From the NCBI GenBank assembly GCA_945901085.1, contig CAMDJV010000012.1, positions 32,997 to 96,996 of the forward strand: a stretch of DNA of 64,000 nt, read 5' to 3'. The position numbers were made by a program, and so were the translations under genes. Shown one piece after another: positions 27,327 through 37,496 of the stretch. Every line of letters starts with the position of its first letter. The first letter of the stretch is position 1. Source of the stretch: Rhodovarius crocodyli. Lineage in GTDB: Bacteria; Pseudomonadota; Alphaproteobacteria; Acetobacterales; Acetobacteraceae. Below the pieces are notes generated by a model, which was not told the DNA's origin, ran no database searches, and saw only the letters and a list, made by a program, of their open reading frames with translations.

Positions 27327-29639
27327 CTAGCGCGGCCCCGCCTGATAAGCCGCCAGACACGCCATATCCAGCAACTGGTTCACCCCCACCTGCATCGGCA
27401 CAATCTGCGCCGGCTTGTCGAGCCCCATCAGCACCGGCCCAATCGTGGTCGCGCTGGTCAAATGCGGCACCGCCTTGGTCAGAATATGCGCCGCATGCAG
27501 CCCGGGCATCACCAGCACATTGGCCGGCCCGGTGAGCCGGCAGAAGGGATACAAAGCCTCCCTCAGCTTCGGGTCCAGCGCTACATCGGCGGCCATTTCG
27601 CCGTCATATTCGAAATCCTGGCGCTCTGCGTCCAACAGCTTCACCGCCTCGCGCACGCTGCCGGGGATGACGCCCTTGGGGTCGCCAAAGGTGGAGAAAC
27701 TAAGGAAGGCCACGCGCGGCTCCAGCCCCAGCCGCCGCGCCGCCACCGCCGCACGCCGGGCGATCATCGCCAGCGTTGCCGCATCCGGCCGTTCATGGAT
27801 GGCGGTGTCGGCCACCAGCACGGTGCCCGAGACGCGGGCCACCATCATCGTCAGGCCGAAGAGGACGCCATGCGCATCGGCATCGAGCGCCATGCGCACG
27901 CCTTCCAGCGCCGCCGAATAGCTGCGGGTCTCGCCCGTCACCAGCGCATCCGCATCGCCCATCGCCACCATGCAGGCGGCAAAGACGTTGCGGTCCTGGT
28001 TCACCAGGCGCTGGCAATCGCGGAACAGAAAACCGTCGCGCTGGCGCTTGGCATAGAGCCAATCGGCATAGCCACGGGTGCGGTCAGACAGGCGGGCATT
28101 GATCACCTCCACCTGCTCGGGCAGGGCCACGCCCAGGGCGGCGACGGTGGCGCCTATCCGCTCCTCGCGCCCCACCAGCACCGCCGTGCCATAGCCGGCA
28201 TGGGCATAGGCGATGGCGGCGCGAATCACCTTCTCCTCCTCGCCCTCGGCGAAGACGGTGCGCTTGGGTGAAATACGCACCGCGTCATGGATATTCTCCA
28301 GCGCATTGGCCGCCGCATCCAACCGCCCCGTCAGGTCACGCACATAGCGCGCATGGTCGGTCAGCGGTTTTTGCGCCACGCCCGATTGCATCGCTGCCAG
28401 TGCCACCGCCGCCGGCACGCGCGAGATCAGCCGCGGGTCGAAGGCATTGGGGATGATGTATTCCGGCCCGAAGATCAGCCGCTTGCCTGCACCCGAGCGG
28501 GCCACCTCTTCCGGCACCTCTTCGCGCGCCAGCTGCGCCAGCGCCTCGGCGGCGGCCACTTTCATCGCGTCATTGATGGTGCGCGCGCGCACATCCAGCG
28601 CGCCCCGAAAAATAAAGGGGAAGCCCAGCACATTATTCACCTGGTTCGGATAATCCGAACGCCCGGTGGCGATGATGCAGTCCGGCCGCGCTGCCTTCGC
28701 CTCCTCGGGGGTGATTTCCGGGTCGGGGTTGGCCATGGCGAAGATGATGGGGTTGGGCGCCATGCTGCGCAGCATCTCAGGCGTCAGCGCGCCCTTCACC
28801 GAAAGGCCGAAGAACACGTCGCAACCTTCAAGCGCCTGGGCCAGGGTGCGGCGGTCGGTCTGCACCGCATGCGCCGATTTCCACTGATTCATGCCCTCGG
28901 TCCGGCCGCGATAGACCACGCCCTTGGTGTCGCACAGCATGATATTTTCGGGCCGCATGCCCATGGCGCGCACCAACTCGGCGCAGGCGATGGCGGCCGC
29001 ACCCGCGCCATTGATCACCAGCCGCGTGGTCGCCAATTCGCGCCCCGTCAGATGGCAGGCATTGATCAGCCCGGCGGCGGCGACGATGGCGGTGCCGTGC
29101 TGGTCGTCATGAAACACCGGGATGTCCATCATCTCGCGCAGTTGCTGCTCGATGACGAAGCATTCCGGCGCCTTGATATCCTCAAGGTTGATGCCGCCAA
29201 AGGAGGGGCTGAGATAGCGCACCGCGTTGACGAAAGCGTCCGGGTCCTCGGTATCAATGCACAGGTCGATGCCATCGACATCGGCGAAGCGCTTGAAGAG
29301 CGCCACCTTGCCCTCCATCACCGGCTTGGACGCCAGCGCCCCCAGATTGCCCAGCCCCAGCACCGCCGTGCCGTTGGAAATCACCGCGACGAAATTGCCC
29401 TTGGAGGTGTAATCATAAGCCAGCGAGGGATCGCGCGCGATGTGCAGGCAGGGCTCGGCCACGCCGGGCGAATAGGCCAAGGAGAGGTCGCGCGCGGTGA
29501 CCAGCGGCTTGGTCAGCCGGATCTCCAGCTTGCCCGGCCGGCCCTCGCGGTGCATCGCCAATGCCTCCTCGCCGGTGACGCGCGCGGTGCGGCCATCGGC
29601 CGGCGCGGCGGGGGGGAGGTCCTTGCGGATATCGTCCAT
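27327..29639 (-). CDS. maeB: NADP-dependent malic enzyme with C-terminal phosphotransacetylase-like domain
   Basis: 770 residues, the long MaeB form. The first ~430 residues are malic enzyme ([44 protein letters not shown], and a Rossmann NADP fold), decarboxylating malate to pyruvate. The last ~330 residues match phosphotransacetylase ([30 protein letters not shown]), which in MaeB acts as a regulatory acetyl-CoA sensor rather than an enzyme. ATG at 29639 gives [10 protein letters not shown]; the Shine-Dalgarno is weak. The VOC gene ends 4 bases upstream on the same strand. It converges with the Rieske gene across 10 bases. Confidence 0.95.
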   Translation of the reverse strand: MDDIRKDLPPAAPADGRTARVTGEEALAMHREGRPGKLEIRLTKPLVTARDLSLAYSPGVAEPCLHIARDPSLAYDYTSKGNFVAVISNGTAVLGLGNLGALASKPVMEGKVALFKRFADVDGIDLCIDTEDPDAFVNAVRYLSPSFGGINLEDIKAPECFVIEQQLREMMDIPVFHDDQHGTAIVAAAGLINACHLTGRELATTRLVINGAGAAAIACAELVRAMGMRPENIMLCDTKGVVYRGRTEGMNQWKSAHAVQTDRRTLAQALEGCDVFFGLSVKGALTPEMLRSMAPNPIIFAMANPDPEITPEEAKAARPDCIIATGRSDYPNQVNNVLGFPFIFRGALDVRARTINDAMKVAAAEALAQLAREEVPEEVARSGAGKRLIFGPEYIIPNAFDPRLISRVPAAVALAAMQSGVAQKPLTDHARYVRDLTGRLDAAANALENIHDAVRISPKRTVFAEGEEEKVIRAAIAYAHAGYGTAVLVGREERIGATVAALGVALPEQVEVINARLSDRTRGYADWLYAKRQRDGFLFRDCQRLVNQDRNVFAACMVAMGDADALVTGETRSYSAALEGVRMALDADAHGVLFGLTMMVARVSGTVLVADTAIHERPDAATLAMIARRAAVAARRLGLEPRVAFLSFSTFGDPKGVIPGSVREAVKLLDAERQDFEYDGEMAADVALDPKLREALYPFCRLTGPANVLVMPGLHAAHILTKAVPHLTSATTIGPVLMGLDKPAQIVPMQVGVNQLLDMACLAAYQAGPR

Positions 29640-29643
29640 GGGT

Positions 29644-30027
29644 TCAGGCTTTCTCTGGAATAGCGAAGGTGAGCTCGACCTTCGCACCGGCGGGGTCGTT
29701 CATGAAAATCTGGTGCAGCGGGAATCCTGGCACAGGTGCCTCGTCGAACACCACGCCATGGGCACGCAACCTAAGCCGCGTGCCCTCCATGTCGCGGGCG
29801 CGGAAGGAGACATGGTCATAGGGCCCAGGCCCTGCCGGCCGCTCGCCCGGGCGGGTGGAAATATGCACCACCGGGTTGTCGCCCAGGTAGAACCATAGGC
29901 CAGGGGTGGCGAAATTCGGCCGGGGGCCAGCGCGCAGGCCAAGCACATCGCCATAGAAATGCTGCATCGCCGGCAGGTCTTCCAGCCGGCAACGGATGTT
30001 GAAATGGTCGATATGGTCCAGCTGCAT
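29644..30027 (-). CDS. VOC family (glyoxalase/dioxygenase fold) protein
   Basis: 127 residues forming one vicinal-oxygen-chelate module pair. The opening MQLDHIDHFNIRC with its metal-ligand His, the segment PVVHISTRP, PYDHVSFRARDMEG and the C-terminal ENDPAGAKVELTF-like stretch (NDPAGAKVELTF, with Glu) are typical metal positions. The activity could be a glyoxalase, dioxygenase or resistance protein; no specific reaction can be assigned. It precedes maeB by 4 bases on the same strand. Confidence 0.85.
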   Translation of the reverse strand: MQLDHIDHFNIRCRLEDLPAMQHFYGDVLGLRAGPRPNFATPGLWFYLGDNPVVHISTRPGERPAGPGPYDHVSFRARDMEGTRLRLRAHGVVFDEAPVPGFPLHQIFMNDPAGAKVELTFAIPEKA

Positions 30028-30143
30028 GGCCCGGTTCCTCGATGCGCTTTGGGCCATTGTCGCGCCTGCGCGCGCCGGGCGATAGCCACTCATCTCGCAC
30101 CCGCGAAGGGACGCGGGCGAAAACACTTGCTATCGTGGCCGCG

Positions 30144-32777
30144 ATGGATCGAGAAGCCCCCACCGCCGGCACCGCCCCCCCGCGCGCCTTCGGCGCCGAT
30201 ACCCCGCGCGCCTTCGGCGTCGATACCCCGCGCGCCTTCGGCGCGACCCCCGCCCTGGCCCAATGGTTCGCCGTGAAGGCAGAGCAGCCCGATGCGCTGA
30301 TCTTCTTCCGCATGGGCGATTTCTACGAAATGTTCTTCGAGGATGCCGAACTCGGCTCCGAGGCGCTCTCCATCGCCATGAGTTTCCGCGGCGAGCATCA
30401 GGGCCAGCCGGTGCCCATGTGCGGCGTGCCGCATCACAGCCACGAGGCCTATCTGGCGCGGCTGATCCGCCGTGGCTTTCGCGTCGCCATTTGTGACCAG
30501 TTGGAAACGCCCGAGCAGGCCAAGGCCCGCCGCGCCTCCATCATCGCCCGCGGCATCGTGCGCGTGGTCACCCCCGGCACCGTCACCGAGGATAGCCTGC
30601 TGGAGGCCTTCCGCCCCGCCTGGCTGCTGGCGCTGGTCGAGGGGGGTGCTGCCTGGCTGGATGTGACCTCCGGCGCTTTCGAGACCGAGGCCGGGGCCGA
30701 TATCCCCGCCCTGCTGGCCCGGCTGGAACCGGCCGAGGTGATCGCCACTGACGGTTTATGGCCCGACGCCACACCCGCGACGCCCCCGCGCGATGCCCCC
30801 GCCCGCCTCGCCGCCGCCTTCGGCGTCTCCACCCTGGAAGGCTTCGGCAGTTTTTCCGCCCCCGAGATCGCCGCCGCCGCCATGGTGCTGGATTATGTCC
30901 GCGCCACCCAGAATGGCGCCCTGCCGCATCTCATGCGCCCGGTGCCGCGCGGCACAGCGGGCGTGCTGGCGATGGATGCCGCCACAAGGCGCAGCCTGGA
31001 ATTGCTGCGCAACGAACGCGGCGACACCCGCTCCACCCTGCTGCATGCGGTGGACCGTACGCTGACCGGCGCCGGCGCGCGCGAATTGGCCGCGCGCATC
31101 GCTGCCCCCCTGGCCGAGCGCGCGGCCATTGCGGCGCGGCATGACGCCGTCTCCCACCTCACCGCCCAACCCGATTTGCGCGCCCGGCTGCGCGCCGCGC
31201 TGAAGGGCGCGCCGGACATGGCCCGCGCCCTGGCCCGCCTCAGCCTGGACCGCTTTGCCCCGCGTGACCTGGCCGCCCTGCGCGATGGCCTCGCCCGCGC
31301 CGATGCGATGGCCCAGGCGCTTTGCCCCCCGCTGCCGCATCTGCTCGCCCCCGAGGCCTTGCGCCCGCAGAACAGCCCCGCCGCCGAATTGGCCCGCGCC
31401 CTGGCCGAGACCCTGCCCGCCCGGCTGGAAGATGGCGGCGTGGTGGCGCCGGGCTATGATGGCGAATTGGATGCGCTGCGCCGGCTGCGCGATGATGCCC
31501 GTGGCGCCATCGCCGCCATGCAGATGGAATTGGCTCAGGCCTGGGGCGTGGCCTCGCTGAAAATCCGCCACCATCAGCAAATGGGCTATCTGGCCGAAAT
31601 GCCGGCCGCCGCCGGGGAAAAACTGCTGCGCGACCCGCCGAAACTCGCCGGCGAATACGCCCCCCAGCACCGCCAGACCATGTCCAGCACCCTGCGTTTT
31701 ACCTGTGGCGCGCTGGCGGATCTCGACCGCAAGCTGAATGCGGCGGCGGAGCAGGCGGCGTCGCGTGAGCGGGCCATTGCCCAGCATTTGCGAAAACTCT
31801 GCCTTGCGGCGGCCCCGGGCATCACCGCCGCCGCAGCTGCCATGGCTGCCATCGATGTCCATGCCGCCGCGGCTGAGTTGGGCTGGACCCGGCCTGAGAT
31901 GACCGATGGGGTGGATTTCACCATCACCCAGGGCCGCCACCCGGTGGTGGAGGAGGCGCTGCGCCGCGCCCGCGGCCCGGCCTTCGTGCCCAATGACAGC
32001 GAGCTTTCCGCCGGCAGCCGCGTTTGCCTGCTGACCGGGCCGAACATGGCCGGCAAATCCACCTATCTGCGGCAGAATGCGTTGATGCTGGTGCTCGCCC
32101 AGGCCGGGCTGTTCGTGCCCGCCGAATATGCCCGCATCGGCGTGGCGGACCGGCTCTTCTCGCGCGTTGGCGCATCCGATGATCTGGCCGGCGGGCGTTC
32201 CACCTTCATGGTGGAAATGACCGAAACGGCGGCCATCCTCAACCAGGCCGGGCCGCGCAGCTTTGTCATTCTCGATGAGGTGGGGCGCGGCACCGCCACA
32301 TGGGATGGCCTCGCCATCGCCTGGGCGGTGCTGGAGGCGCTGCATGACCGTCTGCGCGCCCGCACCCTCTTCGCCACCCATTTCCATGAACTCACCGCCC
32401 TTGCCGGCAAACTGCCCGAGCTGCGGCTGGCCACCATGCGGGTGCGGGAATGGAAGGGTCAGGTCGTGTTCCTGCACAGTGTGGGCGTGGGCGCGGCAGA
32501 GCGCAGCTGGGGCGTGCATGTGGCCCGACTGGCCGGGGTGCCGCGCGCCGTGCTGGCGCGGGCCGAGGCGGTGCTGGCGGCGCTGGAGGCCCGCGCCCGC
32601 CAGGGCGGCGGCGCGCTATCGGATGAATTGCCGCTCTTCACCCCCCGCAAGCCGGAACCCGAACACCCCGTGCTGGACGCGCTGGCCGAGATCGACCCCG
32701 ACGCACTCTCCCCGCGCGACGCGCAGGAGGCGCTCTACCGGTTGCGGGCGCTGCTGGATGGCAGCCGGGCGAGCTGA
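30144..32777 (+). CDS. mutS: DNA mismatch repair protein MutS
   Basis: 877-residue ATPase that recognises mispairs and starts methyl-independent or -directed mismatch repair. Mismatch-binding Phe-x-Glu lies in MGDFYEMFFEDA near residue 58; Walker A GPNMAGKSTYLRQ near residue 631; then DDLAGGRSTFMVEM, Walker B FVILDEVGRGT and the THFHEL motif. The ATG at 30144 is chosen because the frame further upstream has no family similarity. Residues 13-36 contain three tandem PRAFG repeats absent from ordinary MutS. The 3' end overlaps a small gene on the other strand by 43 bases. It begins the alphaproteobacterial mutS-glnD-murJ-trpS cluster. Confidence 0.96.
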   Translation: MDREAPTAGTAPPRAFGADTPRAFGVDTPRAFGATPALAQWFAVKAEQPDALIFFRMGDFYEMFFEDAELGSEALSIAMSFRGEHQGQPVPMCGVPHHSHEAYLARLIRRGFRVAICDQLETPEQAKARRASIIARGIVRVVTPGTVTEDSLLEAFRPAWLLALVEGGAAWLDVTSGAFETEAGADIPALLARLEPAEVIATDGLWPDATPATPPRDAPARLAAAFGVSTLEGFGSFSAPEIAAAAMVLDYVRATQNGALPHLMRPVPRGTAGVLAMDAATRRSLELLRNERGDTRSTLLHAVDRTLTGAGARELAARIAAPLAERAAIAARHDAVSHLTAQPDLRARLRAALKGAPDMARALARLSLDRFAPRDLAALRDGLARADAMAQALCPPLPHLLAPEALRPQNSPAAELARALAETLPARLEDGGVVAPGYDGELDALRRLRDDARGAIAAMQMELAQAWGVASLKIRHHQQMGYLAEMPAAAGEKLLRDPPKLAGEYAPQHRQTMSSTLRFTCGALADLDRKLNAAAEQAASRERAIAQHLRKLCLAAAPGITAAAAAMAAIDVHAAAAELGWTRPEMTDGVDFTITQGRHPVVEEALRRARGPAFVPNDSELSAGSRVCLLTGPNMAGKSTYLRQNALMLVLAQAGLFVPAEYARIGVADRLFSRVGASDDLAGGRSTFMVEMTETAAILNQAGPRSFVILDEVGRGTATWDGLAIAWAVLEALHDRLRARTLFATHFHELTALAGKLPELRLATMRVREWKGQVVFLHSVGVGAAERSWGVHVARLAGVPRAVLARAEAVLAALEARARQGGGALSDELPLFTPRKPEPEHPVLDALAEIDPDALSPRDAQEALYRLRALLDGSRAS
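30181..30250 (+). repeat. 24-base tandem repeat inside mutS (about 3 copies)
   Basis: Units start at 30181, 30205 and 30229. Units 1 and 2 differ at one base (GGCGCCGAT versus GGCGTCGAT); unit 3 diverges after 18 bases. Because 24 is a multiple of 3, copy changes keep the frame and would add or remove eight residues each (PRAFGADT, PRAFGVDT, PRAFGAT). Confidence 0.9.
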
Positions 32778-33019
32778 CGCCGGCCCCAGGCGATGAACCT
32801 CGTCTCCATCCCATCCATCTTGGCCATCATGGCCGGAAAGCGGCGTTGCAACGGCCCCAGCGCGTTATGCGCCCAGACATATTGTTGCCTGAGCATGAAT
32901 ACCCCCAGCAGCAGGAAAATCATGCCATGCAGAAAAGGCAGGATGACCCCCAGCACGCCAAAGGCAATCAGGCCCCAGCCTGCCAATTTCCGCTTGAAGG
33001 AAGGACGAAGATCAACCAC
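32735..33019 (-). CDS. small membrane protein, PGPGW/DUF454-like
   Basis: 94 residues with two close hydrophobic helices (KLAGWGLIAFGVLGVILPFLHGMIFLLLGVFMLRQQ, split here by a Leu-Pro turn), flanked by basic ends and an Arg-rich tail. The GWG...G..G..LP pattern resembles the PGPGW or YbaN (DUF454) membrane families, but neither match is certain. The start is GTG at 33019 and the ribosome-binding site is weak. The 3' end overlaps the mutS end on the opposite strand by 43 bases. Function unknown. Confidence 0.55.
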   Translation of the reverse strand: MVDLRPSFKRKLAGWGLIAFGVLGVILPFLHGMIFLLLGVFMLRQQYVWAHNALGPLQRRFPAMMAKMDGMETRFIAWGRRQLARLPSSSARNR

Positions 33020-33139
33020 ACCCCATCACATGGCGGAAATGTGACAATTATGCAATATGGTCATCTTCGTGGCGCAGAACAAACCCATCATGCAAAAATC
33101 GCCTATCGCATGGCGGGGTAACGGTTTAATTACCGTGAC

Positions 33140-35905
33140 ATGAGGAATACAGCGGCCGAAGCGGTCGCCGCCAGCGGGCCATCCCCTGCGATCCGTGCCG
33201 AGGAGGCCGCGCTCATCGCGCGGTTGATCGACACCGCGCCTTTGCCCCGCGATGAGGCACTGGGCGTGCTTCGCCGTGAATTGGGCGCGGTGCAGGCCCG
33301 CGTGCAGCAGGCTTTTGAAAGCCGGGAGACCCATGGTCTGGGCGCCGCCCGCCGCCTCTCTGGCCATATGGACGCGATCATCCTCGCCATCCACGCCTAT
33401 GCCGAGGCGGTGATCCCGCGCGGCCCGGGCGGGCGGGAGGAGGCCTTCGCCCTCGTCGCCACCGGCGGCTATGGCCGCGGCGTGCTGGCGCCCTATTCGG
33501 ATATCGACCTGCTCTTCCTCACCGGCACCCAGGTGGGCGCGCGCACCGAGCGGCTGGTCGAGTTCATGCTCTATCTGCTGTGGGATCTCGGCCTGAAGGT
33601 TGGCCATGCGACGCGCAGCGTGAAGGATTGCCTGGCGCATGCCCGCCGCGACGCCACGATCCAAACCGCGCTGGTCGATGCCCGCTTCATGGCGGGCAAT
33701 GAGCGCGCCTTCAACAAATTCAGTGCCGAATTCGGCAAGATGCGCGCGACTGACGGCTTAGGCCCCTTTCTGGCCGCCAAGCGCGCCGAACGCGCCACCC
33801 GCCATGCCCGCTATGGCGAAACCCCCTTCATGGTGGAGCCGCATATCAAGGAAGGCCGCGGCGGCCTGCGCGACCTGCAAACGCTATACTGGCTGGCCCG
33901 CCACGCCTTCGGTGCGCTGAAAATGCCTGATCTGGTGGGGCCCGAGAGCCCTGGCGGTGGCCTGCTGGTGGAGGGCGAGGCGCGGGCCATCCGCCGCGCC
34001 TGGGATTTTCTGTGGACCGTGCGCTTTCACCTGCATTACGTCACCGGCCGGGCGGAGGAGCGCCTGACCTTCGACCTGCAGCCGGTTGTGGCTGCGCGCA
34101 TGGGCTATGCCCGCCACGGCGCCCAGAACGGCGCCGAGCGGTTCATGAAGCACCTCTTCCTCAATTCCCGCGATGTGGTGCGGCTGAGCAGGGTGCTGGA
34201 GCCGGCGATCGAGCGCGCCGCCCTCGGCCCCCCCGCCATCCGCCGCGAGGGTGATGAGAGCCTGGAAGAGGCCGGCTTGGCCTTCGCCGATGGCAAGCTG
34301 GTGGCCGCCCCGCCGGATCGTGATTTTTCCCGCGAGCCTGTGCTCATGCTGCGCATCGTGCTCGCGGCGCGGGATAGGGGGCTGGATATCCATCCGCTGG
34401 CCATTCGCGCCCTGATCCGCCATGCCCGCCAGGCCGAGCGCCTGCGCGGCGATGCCGAAGCCAATGAACTGTTTCTCGAATTACTGACCGGCAAGGATGC
34501 GGCGAAATGGATGGGGCTGCTGAATGAGAGCGGCTTCCTCTCCCGCTTCATGCCCGATTGGGCGCGCATCGTCGGGTTGATGCAATTCGACACCTACCAT
34601 GTCTTCACCGTCGATGAGCATACCATCCAGGCCATTGGCGTGCTGCAGGAGCTGGAGGCGGGGCTGCTGGAGAATGTGGCCCCGGTGGCGAGCGAGCTGG
34701 TGGGCCAGCTGCAATCCCGCCGCGCGCTCTACGTCGCCACCATGCTGCATGACATCGCCAAGGGCCGCGGTGGCGATCATTCCGAACTCGGCGCGCGCAT
34801 CGCCACCGAGCTTTGTCCCAAGATCGGCCTCTCACCGGAGGAGACCGAGACCGTCTCCTGGCTCGTGCTCCACCATCTGCTGATCAGCCAGACCGCCTTC
34901 AAGCGCGACATCGAAGACCCCAAGACCATCCTCGACATTGCCGATGTCGTCCAATCGCCCGAGCGGCTGCGGCTGCTGCTGGTGCTGACGGTGGCCGATA
35001 TGCGCGCTGTCGGCCCGAAAGTCTGGAATGGCTGGAAGGCCACCCTGCTGCGTGAGGTCTATTGGCGCGTCTCTGAAGTGCTGGCCGGCGGTCTCACCGT
35101 GCCCGAGCGCGATGTGCGCGTGGCCCGTGCCAAGGAGGCCGTGGCCGAGGCGCTGCTGGGCTGGCCGCAGGCCGATATCGAGAAATACCTCTCCCTCGGC
35201 TATCCCGGTTATTGGCTGAGCTTCGATGCCGATACCCATGGCCGCCACGCCAGGATCATCCGTGAGGCCGAGGCGGCGGGCGCGCCGCTCACCGTGCGCT
35301 CGGCTGTGCTGGAGGCCCGGGCGGTGACCGAGATCACCGTCTATGCCATCGACCATCCTGGGTTGTTCTCCCGCATTTCCGGTGCTTTGGCGGTGGCCGG
35401 GGCCTCAATCGTGGATGCGCGCATCCACACCCTCACCAATGGCATGGCGCTGGACACTTTCTGGGTGCAGGACAGCGCCGGCGGCGCCTTTGACCAGCCA
35501 AACCGCCTCTCCCGGCTGGCTGTGCTGATCGAGCATGCGCTGAATGGCCAGCTGAAACTGACCCAGGAAATCCGCAAGGTGCGGCGCGAGCCCGCCCGCC
35601 TGCGCGCGGTGACGGTGCCCGGCCGCGTGGTGGTGGACAACCACGCCTCAAACACCCACACCGTCATCGAGGTGAATGGCCGCGACCGGCCAGGCCTGCT
35701 GCATGATGTGACGGCGGCAATTTCCGAGCAGGGGCTGCAAATCGCCTCGGCCCATATCACCACCTATGGCGTGCGGGCGGTGGACGTCTTTTATGTGAAG
35801 GACGTCTTCGGCCTGAAGGTGGATAATGAGCGCAAGCTGACCCCGCTGCGTGCGGCGCTGCTCGATGCGCTGACGCCGCCGGAGCCGGCCATCCCCGCTC
35901 ACTGA
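33140..35905 (+). CDS. glnD: bifunctional [protein-PII] uridylyltransferase/removing enzyme
   Basis: 921-residue nitrogen sensor that uridylylates PII (GlnB/GlnK) when glutamine is low and removes UMP when it is high. The nucleotidyltransferase site GGYGRGVLAPYSDIDLLFL lies near residues 108-128, the HD hydrolase site HDIAKGRGGDHSELG near 536, and two ACT glutamine-binding domains near 733 (DHPGLFSRISGALA) and 843 (NGRDRPGLLHDVTAAI). ATG at 33140 follows a small ACGGT-N6-ACCGT inverted repeat. The stop overlaps the murJ ATG by one base, so the two are coupled. Confidence 0.97.
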   Translation: MRNTAAEAVAASGPSPAIRAEEAALIARLIDTAPLPRDEALGVLRRELGAVQARVQQAFESRETHGLGAARRLSGHMDAIILAIHAYAEAVIPRGPGGREEAFALVATGGYGRGVLAPYSDIDLLFLTGTQVGARTERLVEFMLYLLWDLGLKVGHATRSVKDCLAHARRDATIQTALVDARFMAGNERAFNKFSAEFGKMRATDGLGPFLAAKRAERATRHARYGETPFMVEPHIKEGRGGLRDLQTLYWLARHAFGALKMPDLVGPESPGGGLLVEGEARAIRRAWDFLWTVRFHLHYVTGRAEERLTFDLQPVVAARMGYARHGAQNGAERFMKHLFLNSRDVVRLSRVLEPAIERAALGPPAIRREGDESLEEAGLAFADGKLVAAPPDRDFSREPVLMLRIVLAARDRGLDIHPLAIRALIRHARQAERLRGDAEANELFLELLTGKDAAKWMGLLNESGFLSRFMPDWARIVGLMQFDTYHVFTVDEHTIQAIGVLQELEAGLLENVAPVASELVGQLQSRRALYVATMLHDIAKGRGGDHSELGARIATELCPKIGLSPEETETVSWLVLHHLLISQTAFKRDIEDPKTILDIADVVQSPERLRLLLVLTVADMRAVGPKVWNGWKATLLREVYWRVSEVLAGGLTVPERDVRVARAKEAVAEALLGWPQADIEKYLSLGYPGYWLSFDADTHGRHARIIREAEAAGAPLTVRSAVLEARAVTEITVYAIDHPGLFSRISGALAVAGASIVDARIHTLTNGMALDTFWVQDSAGGAFDQPNRLSRLAVLIEHALNGQLKLTQEIRKVRREPARLRAVTVPGRVVVDNHASNTHTVIEVNGRDRPGLLHDVTAAISEQGLQIASAHITTYGVRAVDVFYVKDVFGLKVDNERKLTPLRAALLDALTPPEPAIPAH

Positions 35906-37446
35906 TGTTTCGCGCCATCGCCACCGTCGGCGGCTGGACCATGGTCAGCCGCGTGCTGGGGTTTTGCCGCGATATCCTCATCGCCGCCTATCTCGGCGCC
36001 GGGCCCATGGCCGATGCCTTTTTCGTCGCCCTCAAACTGCCCAACCTGTTCCGCCGGCTGTTTGGTGAGGGCGCCTTCAACGCCGCCTTCGTCCCCGCCT
36101 TCGCCAATGCGCTGACCCGCCAGGGGCCGGCCGTGGCGCGGCAATTGGCCGAGCGGCTGGCCACGCTCATGGCGCTCTGGCTTTCCGCCATCACCCTAGC
36201 CGGCATGGTGTTCATGCCGCAGCTTCTGGCGGTGCTGGCGCCGGGCTTTGCCGGGCGCGGGGCGGAGCAGATGGTTTTGGCGGTGGAGCTGACGCGCATC
36301 GTCTTTCCCTATCTCGTTTTCATCTGTCTCACCGCGCTGGTCTCGGGCGTGTTGAATTCCATGGGGCGCTTCACCGCCGCTGCCGCGGCGCCGGTGTTTT
36401 TCAACCTGCTTTCCATGGGCGCGCTTTTCGCGCTCTCGCCGTTTACCGCCACACCGGCGCATGCGCTGGCCTGGGGGGTGATGGTCTCGGGCATGGTGCA
36501 ACTCGCCCTGGTCTGGTGGGCGGCGGCGCAGGCGGGGATGGTGATTCTGCCCGTGCTGCCCCGCCTCTCGCCGGCCGAGACATTGGTGCTGCGCAAAATG
36601 GTGCCGGGGCTGCTGGGGGCGGGGGTCACCCAGCTCAATCTGGCGGTGGATGTGATCATCGCCTCGCTGCTGCCGGTGGGCGCGGTGAGCCTGCTTTATT
36701 ATGCTGATAGGGTGGCACAATTGCCGCTGGGGGTGATTGGCATTGCCATTTCCACCGCCCTTTTGCCCATGCTGGCCGCACAGCTTTCGGCCGGGAAATC
36801 ACTCTCGGCGCATCGCTCGATGAACCGGGGCCTGGAGATCACCCTGGCGCTCTGCGTGCCGGCGGCGGTCGCGCTGGCGGTGCTGGCGGCGCCGATCATG
36901 AGCGTGCTGTTCCAGCGCGGCGCCTTCACCGCCGCCGACGCCCGCGGCGCGGGCGCTGTGCTGGTTGTCTATGCCCTGGGCCTGCCGGCCTTCGTGCTGG
37001 TGAAGGCTTTTGCGCCGGGGTTTTTCGCCCGGGGGGATACCCGCACGCCGGTTGTCATTGGCCTGCTTTGCGTGGCGCTGAACCTCGCCCTGAACCTGTT
37101 CTTCCTGGCCACTGGTTGGCTCGGCGCGCCGGGCATAGCGCTGGCCACCGTGGCCTCGGCCTGGGTGAATGCCGCGGCTATGGCCTGGCTGCTGGCCCGG
37201 CGCGGGCTTTGGGTGGCGGATAGGCGGCTGCGGCGCGCGGTGCCGCTTGTGCTTGGCGCCTCCGCTGCCATGGGCCTGGTGCTGGGCGGGCTGAGTGCCC
37301 TGCTGCCCATGGCGCCGGGGCTTTCCGGCACGCTGCTGCTCGGGCTGGTCTGCGGCCTGGGTGCTGCCACGTATTTCGGCCTCGCCCAGGTCACCGGTGG
37401 GCTGGATTTGCGCGCGCTGCGCCGCATGATGCGCCGGACTGCTTGA
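35905..37446 (+). CDS. murJ: lipid II flippase MurJ (MviN)
   Basis: 513-residue polytopic protein of the MOP superfamily with about 14 membrane helices that moves lipid II across the inner membrane for peptidoglycan synthesis. The N-terminus [51 protein letters not shown], spread over residues 11-60, is the MurJ hallmark (Arg18-equivalent, RRLFAEGAF-like box). It overlaps glnD by one base and precedes trpS by 50 bases, the common alphaproteobacterial order. Confidence 0.96.
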   Translation: MFRAIATVGGWTMVSRVLGFCRDILIAAYLGAGPMADAFFVALKLPNLFRRLFGEGAFNAAFVPAFANALTRQGPAVARQLAERLATLMALWLSAITLAGMVFMPQLLAVLAPGFAGRGAEQMVLAVELTRIVFPYLVFICLTALVSGVLNSMGRFTAAAAAPVFFNLLSMGALFALSPFTATPAHALAWGVMVSGMVQLALVWWAAAQAGMVILPVLPRLSPAETLVLRKMVPGLLGAGVTQLNLAVDVIIASLLPVGAVSLLYYADRVAQLPLGVIGIAISTALLPMLAAQLSAGKSLSAHRSMNRGLEITLALCVPAAVALAVLAAPIMSVLFQRGAFTAADARGAGAVLVVYALGLPAFVLVKAFAPGFFARGDTRTPVVIGLLCVALNLALNLFFLATGWLGAPGIALATVASAWVNAAAMAWLLARRGLWVADRRLRRAVPLVLGASAAMGLVLGGLSALLPMAPGLSGTLLLGLVCGLGAATYFGLAQVTGGLDLRALRRMMRRTA

Positions 37447-37496
37447 CCCCCGCGCCCGCCTGGGCGAACCCTCTGCCACCAACACATGGACGTATC

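Noticed and set aside
28287..29663. 458-codon plus-strand open frame opposite maeB
   Set aside because: Shadow of maeB with biased, low-complexity composition.
30756..32519. 587-codon minus-strand open frame opposite mutS
   Set aside because: Shadow of mutS; Gly/Gln/Ala-rich and no start signals.
33120..33138. ACGGT-N6-ACCGT repeat before glnD as an operator
   Set aside because: Only 5-bp arms; too short to separate from chance.
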